From Flabesymbios commensalis (Eukaryota > Annelida > Polychaeta > Terebellida > Flabelligeridae), in NCBI GenBank assembly GCA_964017125.1, contig OZ024912.1, positions 77,298,154 to 77,362,153 on the forward strand: 64,000 nucleotides of DNA, written 5' to 3'. The notes under the pieces were generated by a model that saw only the letters and a program-made list of their open reading frames with translations, was not told where the DNA came from and searched no databases. Made by a program: the position numbers and the translations under genes. This document shows, in pieces, positions 22,901 to 33,265 of this stretch. Each line of letters begins with the position of its first letter. The stretch's first letter is position 1.

Positions 22901-24330
22901 CTCTAAGGCATTGATCCCAGCGGCTTTCTTGTCCCTCCTGTCTAACGTGAAGTATCTCTCCACTTGGGCTGACCGGTTGAATGCAAACAGATCCACCTCT
23001 GGCTCGTCGAGGCGTCTGAACACTCTTCTCGCCACTGCTGGGTCCAGGAACCATTCCCTGGATTCGGTTCCTCTGGACAGAGCATCTGCGCCCAGGTTCG
23101 CTACTCTAGGCTGGTGCAATCATCACCTTGTGTCTCTTGCAGTACAGCAGGATCTCTTTTGTCAACTCGTTCAGAGCTCTTGATCTTGTACCGCCATCTT
23201 TCATCAGGTACGCCGCTGCTGTCACGTTGTCCAAGTGCACAGTCACTGCTCTGCTCCTCAACGTCAGGATAAAACTTTGTACTGCCCTCAAGACCGCCAG
23301 TAACTCCAGATGGTTTATATGGAGATCCATCTCCTTCCTGGACCAAAGATCGCTGGCCGACCTGTGGTCCAACGTCGCACCCCATCCGACTGTAGAAGCG
23401 TCCGTCGTCATTGACAGGTCCGCCGAATGGGCCTTCAGACTCAAACCTTCCGTAGGTGGCTGGGTCCACCATCTGACTGCGCTCTCTGCATCTCGTTCCA
23501 TCAGTAACTGGCCTGACCTCAGGTCGCTGATGACTGACATCTGGAAAGGACGCAAGTGTAGCCTTCCCAGATGAACTGCTCTCCATGCGAAGATCGCCTT
23601 TCCCAGAAATCTTTGAGCTATGACCAGGCTGGGATTCTCCAGTAAGTTGCGTCCCAGCTGCATGAAACCCGCTCTCTTGTCCTCTGGTAAGAAAACCCTG
23701 AGAGCTCGGGTATTCCAGAGGAGTCCGAGGTACTCGAACTCCTACCGCGGGTCTAAATGGCATTTCTTCTGGTTCGTCTGGAAGCCTGCCTCCCTCAGTG
23801 TCTGTAACACGAAATCTGTGTGCCGTCTGAGCTCTGATCTGCTGCGCGCCAGCACCAAAAAGTCGTCTAGATAGACTACAACTCTTACCCCTTTCGCCCT
23901 GCAAAGGGTTATTAAGGGAAGAGTCAGCCTGGTGAACGTTCTTGGAGCCGAGCTGAGCCCAAATGGGAGTCTCCGGAACTGATATTCTTTGCCTCCCCAG
24001 CAAAACCGCAGAAACCGTCTGTGTTCCTTCGGGATCGGGTCATGTAGGTAGGCGTCCTTTAGATCTATGGTCGAAGCCCAGTCGCCCTGCCGAAGGGTCT
24101 GCGACACGTCTTTTAATGTGGCCATCCTGAACGTCTTCTTTTTTATGTAATGATTCAGGCCACTTAGATTGATAACGGGCCTGAATCCTCCGTCCTTTTT
24201 GGTTACCAAAAAGAGATTTGAATAAAAGCCCTTTAGGCTGTCTCTCACCACCTCTATGGCCCCCTTCGTCAAAAGGGAGTCCACCTCCTTCTGAAGGACT
24301 TTCTTTTTTTCTGAATTCTTTATTTTAATT
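22900..24330 (-). pseudogene. Reverse transcriptase and RNase H region of DIRS copy B (fossil)
   Basis: Blocks DGGFRPVINLSGLNHYI, STIDLKDAYLH, FGLSSAPRTFTRL and VYLDDFLVL mark the reverse transcriptase. TTDASTVGWGA, NHLELLAVL, HLDNVTAAAYL and ANLGADALSR mark RNase H. The region is broken. Confidence 0.88.
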
Positions 24331-24359
24331 TTTTTCACTGGGGGTCTTGACTCGAACTC

Positions 24360-26339
24360 AAGTCGATGACCACGGACAGCCTCGCAGACAAAACTGTCTC
24401 TCGCGACGCTGTCCCACCAGTCTCTGTCAAGTGGCCCAGGGAGTTACGGCCTTCTAGTGAAGAAAGGTCGGCCCCCCCCCTGGTACCCCTTGTACCTCTG
24501 GAGCCTCTACTGAAGCCGCGGCTGCCCCTGCGAAAGGGCTGCTGCTGCCTAGTCTGCTGCTGCTGCTGTCCGTCCTGACTCTGGTATCTTCTTACCGGCG
24601 ACCTGCTTCTTCTCCTGGTGGCCGGTCTGGAGTTATTCCGCAGTGCCGCTATCAGTAAATTGTTCTGTTGCCTGGAGGTGCTGGCTTGAATGGTAACCTG
24701 AAGTGATGATGCCAGGAGAGAATCATAGCCCAGAGGAGCTGCTCTAATCTGCTGGGCCAACATCTTGTCGGAAATGGAGAGAGCAAGATTCTGACGTCTC
24801 TTGTTAGCCCCATCGTTGAACCTCGAACCCAGCATTCGCAGAGCATGTCCTAGAGGATGTGTTGATGCCTGCGTCATCTCTCTGTGAGCTTGTAGGAGTC
24901 TCTCCCGTACTGGGCCTTCTCCAATCTCCTCCACTGCAGATAAGAAATGTGTGGAGGCTCCCTCCAGATCAATTAGCCCCAGTTCTCTCTGTTGCCTCTC
25001 AACACCATGTCGGCTGTCTGACATCTTAACGTCGTAGGCACCTCCACCGGAATCTCCTGATCCAGAAATGGCTTAGCAGCCGGATCGCCTGAGTAGATCT
25101 TCTCAAGAATGTCTATCTTATATCGGGGGTCCATGACTGCACCGCCTCTCGCCTGGCGCCAAAGCGCCAACTGCCTCTCTGTCTGTGTAACAACCGTTCT
25201 CTGTTTAGGCAAAGCAGAGCCCAAACCAGTCAGACTGCAACCTTCCAACCCCTGATTACCTTCAAAGGGGTTGTATTCCTCCTCTTCTCCCTCATGAGGG
25301 AAGTAAGAGGTCTCATCGTACCCTTCAGTGGGCCAACCGTCCTCAGTCAGAGGATCATAATGCTCAGCCTCCACCTCACCAGGGTGGATAAACGGAGCCC
25401 GTGGCTGCTCCGGTTCATCGAATGTCCGCCTCAACGCAGGTGGATCATTATAGCCTAAGGTGGCGCCTCGAGGGGCGCCAGCCAGTGGACCCTGAGCCCT
25501 AAGTGCCCAGTCCCTCGTACGGTAACAGGATTACCTGTACTGTCACGAATAGCCGTAGCTATTGGGCCCTAGACCCCCTGTACTCAAGTCCCTACAGAGG
25601 TAACAGCGTTACGAGTATTCTGCGAATTAGCAGTTGCCATTGGGCCCTGGGCTCCGTGGAGCCCAGTCCCTACCGAGTAAGCCAAGTTACAAGGTTGCTG
25701 CGTAGCAGCAGAAGCCAGTGGGCCCTGGACTAGTTGTCCAGTCCCTGAGGGGGTAACAGTGTTACCTGCCCTTCTAATAGACTGTGGGCCCTGGGCATCA
25801 GGCTGCCCAGTCCCTAGGGAGCACCTGTCCTCGACAGGGTTACACACCCGAGGCATAGCTGCCATCATCTCCCTCATGGACTCTTTCATGAGATCTTGCA
25901 TCTCCCGTCTCATCTCCAGGCGCCAATCGCCTGGAGGAGCGGGGGCCGATACAGGGTATGAGACCCGCTGATCGAGCACTGGTACAGATGCTGGCATAGC
26001 CACCCGCAAGGGAGTGGTATGCAGAGGAGTCACAGGCTCTCTCTCAAAGGCTGCCGTGTCAAACACGGCACCATCCAAATCCCCAGTTTCCTGAGGAATT
26101 ATCAAAGCTGGAGGATCATGCTTCTGGAAGTCCGCCAGGGTGACGGTCGCCGCCGGCGTCTTCTTCTCCTTCTTCTCTGCCTTCCTTCCTTCCTTCTTGG
26201 TGCCAGCAGTGCCCCAAGAAATCTTAGCATAGGGAATAGATACCACCACAGAAGGAACCTTGTGTGTGGCTGGAGCCCTGGCCTTGTCCTCGGATCTGGC
26301 CCTGGTCCTTCTGTCCTCTTCTCTCCCTCTGCTTGACAT
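24360..26339 (-). pseudogene. Gag-like region of DIRS copy B (fossil)
   Basis: The start corresponds to that of copy A (ATG at 26339) and the same succession is visible: basic N-terminus, GTG..QGP repeats, acidic stretch, helical block and RGG tail. The tail runs towards SLGHLTETGGTASRETVL, which leads into the reverse transcriptase part. It is fragmentary. Confidence 0.7.
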
Positions 26340-26380
26340 AGTAGTTAATTCTTCAAAAAATTCTCGAGCTGGAAATAGGT

Positions 26381-26895
26381 TATATCTGTATGACCAATAC
26401 ATTACTTGCGTTCTTGAACACTTGCGTTCTTGCGCACTTGCGCGGTTGCGAAAGATGTTGATGCAAATCAAGCTTTTTCAAAGTTTTCATTTCCGCAATT
26501 TCACGTCTAATAAAATTTATCAAACTTTTTTTGTTAAACGCGTGTTAGCGCCGAAGGTGTAACTGCAAATAATTTTCATTGGTTTAGCATATCTACACCT
26601 TTTAACCCTCCTTATTTCAAACTAATGGGGTATAGTTTTGCTTTGAATTATCAAAATAACGTTAACATGACTGGAATTCCACCCCCTGGTGTGCCAATAG
26701 ACACACATCTAACTTTCAGCAGTTAAACAATGGCCCGCATTGTGTCAACGTTTAGCCAACGTTGGCGCAGCATTAAAAATGTCGGCTAACCATTGGAAAA
26801 ACACAACTTAGCCAACACTACATTATGTGTCACTGCTAACCATTAGTTACGACTGCAGTAAGGTGAGCATCTCAAAAGAGATACTCTGACCAGTT
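26381..26895. repeat. Satellite I-related segment upstream of DIRS copy B
   Basis: Differs from 20866-21380 at only a few positions, and both are equally distant from satellite I. This shows that the satellite-related part was duplicated together with the element. Confidence 0.85.
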
Positions 26896-27032
26896 CGGAT
26901 TCAAAAAATTTCAGCCTAGGAGTATTGTGATTGGTTCAAAACCACGTCCTCTGATTGGTAGATACCATCTACCAATCAGAAAGGGGCTTTAATCTTGCCT
27001 GTGAATGTGTATATAAGGCACAGCTAATCCAT
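26896..27032 (+). promoter_or_regulatory. Promoter-like segment, second copy
   Basis: Repeats 21381-21527 almost exactly: the CCAAT-bearing 13 bp inverted repeat is at 26951-26979 and TATATAAG at 27010-27017. Confidence 0.55.
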
Positions 27033-27082
27033 ATCATATTGTTAATTTTCAAAGCGAGAGAAATTTTTCCCTCTAAAACTAA

Positions 27083-27236
27083 ACTTTTAGACGATGAAGT
27101 CGTTACCATTTCGGCACAGCCTTTATTAAAACATCGATTTTAATACGCTTTGCGTCAAAATTGATATATTTTATTGAAAGGGTCTGTGCCTTCAATGGTA
27201 ACGACATAAATGGGATTTGTTGAAACGTCTAAAAGT
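27083..27236. repeat. 154 bp imperfect hairpin of DIRS copy C
   Basis: Equal in length and pairing to 16205-16358 and 21568-21721. Confidence 0.85.
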
Positions 27237-27404
27237 ATCAAAATATATGATTTTTTTTTTTTTTCAATATAAATAAAGCATAATTTTGCCTTTACTATGA
27301 GAATAATCTCAGATCTAACTAAAAACATATTTACAATTATGTTTTTGTTGTATATAATTGAACCATATACATACTTTTCTAATTTTTTTTTTTTTCTAGG
27401 AGCT

Positions 27405-28400
27405 AAAAATCTCCTAGCACCGCCCTCTGAACTGACAAATGTTCAGAGGCCGGGGCCCCCTGTGGAAGGGGTCTTATATAGTATCTAGACATGGTCTGAA
27501 CACTGGACCAGTCCGCTGCCGCCTTGATTGTTGAAATGGGTACCGCCTTTGCTGCAGCCCAAGTCGCAGACGCGGCTCTAGTAGATCCACCTGGAGCCTG
27601 GATATTTGCATGCTCCAAAACTTTCGCCAGCCAGGCCCTGATGGTCTGCCTGCCTGCTGGTTTAAATGGTTCCACCGTAGTACGTAAAAGCTGCGTGTTC
27701 TCTTCTCTTTCCCCTTCAGTTAGCATGGGTCTAGAAAGTGTCTCTGACTCTCCCCACGACTTCAGAAGTTGTAAGACCTCTGCGACGCTCCAAATAGGCT
27801 TGACTTTCCCAGCTGGAGGTCTCGCCAGGTATACCGCCTTCATGAATCTACAGATCATGGGATGTTGACTCAAGGGATTTCGGGTCAATGGATCAATGAT
27901 CGTAGCCACTGCAGCTCTGTGAAGTCTTATAGTAGACCAAGCCATTCGTTTAACTTGGTAGAGAAACCACAGATAATTGGCAAACTGGCCTACAGTTGGC
28001 TGAGTCCTAGGTACAGCGTATCCGCCACACCACTCCGACCATGTTCTCCATGCGCACGCATACTGAGACTTCGTGGATCCCCTCCATGATCCGCAGATGA
28101 ACTCCGCCAAAGTCTGATCTGCTCCCTGCTCCTGGAAGGTTTCCCGCAGATAGTCCAGACTGTTAACCTGAGCTTGCTCAGAGATGGTAGATCCCTGCCT
28201 GTGCTGAGATCGCTCACCGTGGACTGCTGTAGAGGTAGACGAAGGGGTTGCTTCATTGACATCTGAATCAACTCCGGAAGCCATGCCGCTCTGGTCCAAA
28301 ATGGTATAATCAGGATCAGGGTCTCTCTGTGCTCGTTCATCCTGTCCAGAATCCGAGATATCAATTGAGGAGGTGGGAATGCATACATGAGCTCGAAGTC
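27405..28400 (-). pseudogene. Tyrosine recombinase region of DIRS copy C (fossil)
   Basis: Carries the same N-terminal and C-terminal recombinase blocks as copies A and B, and the CTAGGAG/CTCCTAG palindrome at 27396-27417. Confidence 0.85.
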
Positions 28401-29790
28401 CCACTCTTTCTCTAAGGCATTGATCCCAGCGGCTTTCTTGTCCCTCCTGTCTAACGTGAAGTATCTCTCCACTTGGGCTGACCGGTTGGATGCAAACAGA
28501 TCCACCTCTGGCTCGTCGAGGCGTCTGAACACTCTTCTCGCCACTGCTGGGTCCAGGAACCATTCCCTGGATTCGGTTCCTCTGGACAGAGCATCTGCGC
28601 CCAGGTTCGCTACTCTAGGCTGGTGCAATCATCACCTTGTGTCTCTTGCAGTACAGCAGGATCTCTTTTGTCAACTCGTTCAGAGCTCTTGATCTTGTAC
28701 CGCCATCTTTCATCAGGTACGCCGCTGCTGTCACGTTGTCCAAGTGCACAGTCACTGCTCTGCTCCTCAACGTCAGGATAAAACTTTGTACTGCCCTCAA
28801 GACCGCCAGTAACTCCAGATGGTTTATATGGAGATCCATCTCCTTCCTGGACCAAAGATCGCTGGCCGACATGTAGTCCAACGTCGCACCCCATCCGACT
28901 GTAGAAGCGTCCGTCGTCATTGACAGGTCCGCCGAATGGGCCTTCAGACTCAAACCTTCTGTAGGTGGCTGGGTCCACCATCTGACTGCGCTCTCTGCAT
29001 CTCGATCCATCAGTAACTGGCCTGACCTCAGGGCGCTGATGACTGACATCTGGAAAGGACGCAAGTGTAGCCTTTCCAGATGAACTGCTCTCCATGCGAA
29101 GATCGCCTTTCCCAGAAATCTTTGAGCTATGACCAGGCTGGGATTCTCCAGTAAGTTGCGTCCCAGCTGCTTGAAACCCGCTCCTCTCTTGTCCTCTGGT
29201 AAGAAAACCCTGAAAACTCGGGTATTCCAGAGGACTCGAACTCCTACCGCGGGTCTAAACGGCATTTCTTCTGGTTCGTCTGGAAGCCTGCCTCCCTCAG
29301 TGTCTGTAACACGAAATCTGTGTGCCGTCTGAGCTCTGATCTGCTGCGCCCCAGCACCAAAAAGGCGTCTAGATAGACTACAACTCTTACCCCTTTCGCC
29401 CTGCAAAGGGTTATTAAGGGAAGAGTCAGCCTGGTGAACGTTCTTGGAGCCGAGCTGAGCCCAAATGGGAGTCTCCAGAACTGATATTCTATGCCTCCCC
29501 AGCAAAACCGCAGAAACCATCTGTGTTCCTTCGCGATCGGGACATGTAGGTAGGCGTCCTTTAGATCTATGGTCGAAGCCCAGTCGCCCTGCCGAAGGGT
29601 CTGCGACACGTCTTTTAATGTGGTCATCCTGAACGTCTTCTTTTTTATGTAATGATTCAGGCCACTTAGATTGATAACGGGCCTGAATCCTCCGTCCTTT
29701 TTGGTTACCAAAAAGAGATTTGAATAAAAGCCCTTTAGGCTGTCTCTCACCACCTCTATGGCCCCCTTCGTCAAAAGGGAGTCCACCTCC
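28400..29790 (-). pseudogene. Reverse transcriptase and RNase H region of DIRS copy C (fossil)
   Basis: NLFLVTKKDGGFRPVINL, TIDLKDAYLHVPI and FGLSSAPRTFTRL mark the reverse transcriptase. TTDASTVGWGA, NHLELLAVLRA and LGADALSRG mark RNase H. The region is broken. Confidence 0.87.
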
Positions 29791-29800
29791 TTCTGAAGGA
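29789..29800. repeat. Target-site duplication, left copy
   Basis: CCTTCTGAAGGA, repeated exactly at 30486-30497. Copies A and B have a single CCTTCTGAA(A/G)GA at the matching place. Confidence 0.85.
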
Positions 29801-30485
29801 GGGGTACTGGGATGATTGCTAGTAGTAGTACTTTTCGCCCCCATCCGGGGAGGGTCATTAGGGATCTGTTTCGTCTGTTGGATGCTGTTACGGCATTGTA
29901 CGGAAGCACTAGTCTACAGCAATCATCCAAGGGCAGCTGCAGCCTCCTCGTATTTGGCTATAATCTTCGGGCGGATTGCCAGTGGCGTACCCTGGTTCCT
30001 CCGCTCAACAGCGGAGCCAATGCAGCACCCGCATGAGTGCTGGCGCTGATGTAGGCTGTGGTAGCCTTAAATAACCGGCAATAGTGTGTTTGACATTAGG
30101 TCTCTCACGTGGGATGAATGGAGTTACCCAGAGGGAGTGATCCTTCCTATTGCTACTCTGGGGACTATCCGACCCGAGGATAGCGGAGCTGCGCAAAATG
30201 CCACAGAGTTTCATCATTAAATTGTACAGCGAAACTCAAGTCTCCGGCCGTCTGGGCATGTCTGGGGGTATATCCCCTAGACATGCCCAGAACCCCTTAT
30301 CGGGCGAGCGAAGGAAAACGCTCTCAATAACCCACCATGCCCTATCACCCCCCACCCTCACATCATCATCTGTACATCATTTCATCTCATCAATTGACTT
30401 CAACGTTTTTATCGTATTATAATGTCACTTAAAAGACCTTTTGTGCCGAAAAGTGACGTAAAGCAATGATTTACTACTACTACTA
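29801..30485 (+). mobile_element. Nested 685 bp SINE-like or short LINE-like insertion in DIRS copy C
   Basis: The DIRS sequence is interrupted here, and CCTTCTGAAGGA stands at both sides (29789-29800 and 30486-30497), a 12 bp target-site duplication. The insertion ends with a short TAC repeat tail (TTTACTACTACTACTA), as many LINEs and SINEs end in a microsatellite. It holds a small hairpin CTCCGCT-CAAC-AGCGGAG (29999-30016) and a 39 bp near-perfect palindrome (30252-30290). No convincing reading frame and no tRNA promoter were found, so the family is unknown. The plus orientation is taken from the tail. Confidence 0.7.
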
Positions 30486-30549
30486 CCTTCTGAAGGACTT
30501 TCTTTTTTTCTGAATTCTTTATTTTAATTTTTTTAATTTTTTTCACTGG

Positions 30550-32506
30550 GGTCCTTGACTCGAACTCGAGTCGATGACCACGGACAGCCTCGCAGACAAA
30601 ACTGTCTCTCGCGACGCTGTCCCACCAGTCTCTGTCAAGTGGCCCAGGGAGTCACGACCTTCTAGTGAAGAAAGGTCGGCCCCCCCTGGTACCCCTTGTA
30701 CCTCTGGAGCCTCTACTGAAGCCGCGGCCACCGCGGCTGCCCCTGCGAAAGGGCTGCTGCTGCTGCCTAGTCTGCTGCTGCTGCTGCTGTCCGTCCTGAC
30801 TCTGGTATCTTCTTACCGGCGACCTGCTTCTTCTCCTGGTGGCCGGTCTGGAGTTATTCTGCAGTGCCGCTATCAGTAAATTGTTCTGTTGCCTGGAGGT
30901 GCTGGCTTGAATGGCTGGCTGAAGTGATGATGCCAGGAGAGAATCAAAGCCCAGAGGAGCTGCTCTAATCTGCTGGGCCAACATCTTGTCGGAAATGGAG
31001 AGAGCAAGATTCTGACGTCTCTTGTTAGCCGCATCGTTGAACCTCGAAACCAGCATTCGCAGAGCATGTCCTAGAGGATGTGTTGATGCCTGCGTCATCT
31101 CTCTGTGAGCTTGTAGGAGACTCTCCCGTACTGGGCCTTCTCCAATCTCCTCCACTGCAGATAAGAAATGTGTGGAGGCTCCCTCCAGATCATTCAGTCC
31201 TGTGGTCAGGGCATGAGCAATTAGCCCCAGTTCTCTCTGTTGCCTTCTCAACACCATGTCAGCTGTCTGACATCTTAACGTCGTAGGCACCTCCACCGGA
31301 ATCTCCTGATCCAGAAATGGCTTAGCAGCCGGATCGCCTGAGTAGATCTTCTCAAGAATGTCTATCTTATATCGGGGGTCCATGACTGCACCGCCTCTCG
31401 CCTGGCGCCAAAGCGCCAACTGCCTCTCTGTTGGTGTAACAACCGTTCTCTGTTCAGGCAAAGCAGAGCCCAAACCAGTCAGACTGCAACCTTCCAACCC
31501 CTGAATACCTTCAAAGGGGTTGTATTCCTCCTTTTCTCCTTCATGAGGGAAGTAAGAGGTCTCATCGTACCCTTCAGTGGGCCAACCGTCCTCAGTCAGA
31601 GGATCATCATGCTCAGCCTCCACCTCACCAGGGTGGATAAACGGAGCCCGTGGCTGCTCCGGTTCATCGAATGTCCGCCTCAGCGCAGGTGGATCATTAT
31701 AGCCTAAGGTGGCGCCTCGAGGGGCGCCAGCCAGTGGACCCTGAGCCCTAAGTGGCCCAGTCCCTCGTACGGTAACAGGATTACCTGTACTGTCACGAAT
31801 AGCCGTAGCTATTGGGCCCTAGACCCCCTGAAGTCCAGTCCCTACAGAGGTAACAGCGTTACGTGTATTCTGCGAATAAGCAGTTGCCATTGGGCCCTGG
31901 GCTCCGTGGAGCCCAGTCCCTACCGAGTAAGCCGAGTTACAAGGTTGCTGCATAGCAGCAGGAGCCAGTGGGCCCTGGACTAGTTGTCCAGTCCCTGAGG
32001 GGGTAACAGTGTTACCTGCCCTTCTAATAGACTGTGGGCCCTGGGCATCAGGCTGCCCAGTCCCTAGGGAGCACCTGTCCTCGACAGGGTTACACACCCG
32101 AGGCATAGCTGCCATCATCTCCCTCATGGACTCTTTCATGAGATCTTGCATCTCCCGTCTCATCTCCAGGCGCCAATCGCCTGGAGGAGCGGGGGGCCGA
32201 TACAGGGTATGAGACCCGCTGATCGAGCACTGGTACAGATGCTGGCATAGCCACCTGCAAGGGAGTGGTATGCAGAGGAGTCACAGGCTCTCTCTCAAAG
32301 GCTGCCGTGTCAAACACGGCACCATCCAAATCCCCAGTTTCCTGAGGAATTATCAAAGCTGGAGGATCATGCTTCTGGAAGTCCGCCAGGGTGACGGTCG
32401 CCGCCGGCGTCTTCTTCTCCTTCTTCTCTGCCTTCCTTCCTTCCTTCTTGGTGCCAGCAGTGCCCCAAGAAGTCTTAGCATAGGGAATAGATACCACCAC
32501 AGAAGG
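30550..32506 (-). pseudogene. Gag-like region of DIRS copy C (fossil, cut by gap)
   Basis: Acidic stretch, the helical block (SGDPAAKPFLDQEIPVE; RFNDAANKRRQNLALSI) and the RGG tail lie here in one neighbourhood. The GTG..QGP repeats lie at about 31755-32070. The N-terminal end is lost in the run of N. Confidence 0.7.
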
Positions 32507-32706
32507 NNNNNNNNNNNNNNNNNNNNNNNNNNNNNNNNNNNNNNNNNNNNNNNNNNNNNNNNNNNNNNNNNNNNNNNNNNNNNNNNNNNNNNNNNNNNNN
32601 NNNNNNNNNNNNNNNNNNNNNNNNNNNNNNNNNNNNNNNNNNNNNNNNNNNNNNNNNNNNNNNNNNNNNNNNNNNNNNNNNNNNNNNNNNNNNNNNNNNN
32701 NNNNNN
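32507..32706. other. Assembly gap of 200 N
   Basis: Exactly 200 N, a common scaffolder placeholder length, lies between the DIRS array and satellite II. The real distance, and even the adjacency of the two sides, is unknown. Confidence 0.98.
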
Positions 32707-33109
32707 TAATAACTTTTGAAGTATTCTCTCAAACTTTACAGAATTTACAGGACCGTCGCCGTAATACCATCCGATGGTGCCTGCAAAATTACATGGTAAA
32801 CGGTTGAGAATTGACGTCTGAATTGACGTCTAAATGAATAAATATTGAAATACTCAAGCAAATTTACCACTAATCTCACTAATAACTTTAGAAGTACTCG
32901 CTCAAACTTTACAAACTTCTCAGGGCAGTCGCCGCTATAGTTGCTGGTAGTGCCTGCAAAATTACATGCAAATCGGTTGAGAATTAACTGAGATATCAGC
33001 GAAAAACGGGTAAAAATGATGACAAAAATGCCCAGAGATCAGTGAAAACGCATTGTAGACAGTGGGTTTGTGGCCATTGTGACTGTCTTGGCATTTCTCT
33101 CATTTTTCG

Positions 33110-33154
33110 TTTGACGACTTTTGACGTCAGAATCAGACGTCAAAAGTCATCAAA
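33110..33154. repeat. TGACGTC palindrome of satellite II (one per unit)
   Basis: A 45 bp inverted repeat: 19 bp arms with one mismatch around the 7 nt loop AGAATCA. The left arm contains the full cAMP-response-element consensus TGACGTCA. It is conserved in every unit, for example at 34725-34769. The subrepeats themselves carry TTGACGTCT one or two times each. Confidence 0.85.
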
Positions 33155-33246
33155 CAGTGCAAATAGGGTGTTTTACATCTCCCTCAATAAGGGGTATTTC
33201 GGAAAAGCAATCTTTTCTCGTTTATTTTCAGCTAGGTATCATAACT

Positions 33247-33265
33247 TAAAAAAAAAAAAAAAAAA
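33247..33265 (+). repeat. Poly(A) tract of satellite II, variable length
   Basis: 19 A here; other units have about 17 (near 38092) to 26 (near 62626). Length goes with unit subtype: the units with GATGGGCGG downstream have the longest tracts. Confidence 0.85.

Larger units (their letters stand above)
21528..26380 (-). mobile_element. DIRS-like retrotransposon, copy B (fossil)
   Basis: Same layout and strand as copy A: gag-like region about 24360-26339, reverse transcriptase/RNase H about 22900-24330, tyrosine recombinase about 21895-22900, and the hairpin end at 21568-21721. It has the RNase H tail block ANLGADALSR and the VDLFA block typical of DIRS polyproteins. It is broken, with roughly four breaks. 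The whole repeated unit, including the promoter-like and satellite-related flanks, spans 21381-26895 (5515 bp). Confidence 0.9.
27033..32506 (-). mobile_element. DIRS-like retrotransposon, copy C, with nested insertion (fossil)
   Basis: Same order and strand as A and B: tyrosine recombinase about 27405-28400, RNase H and reverse transcriptase about 28400-29790, gag-like region about 30550-32506. The gag end runs into the assembly gap, so the 5' flank is not seen. A separate 685 bp element sits inside it. It is broken, with roughly five breaks besides that insertion, and slightly more diverged from A and B than they are from each other. Confidence 0.9.
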
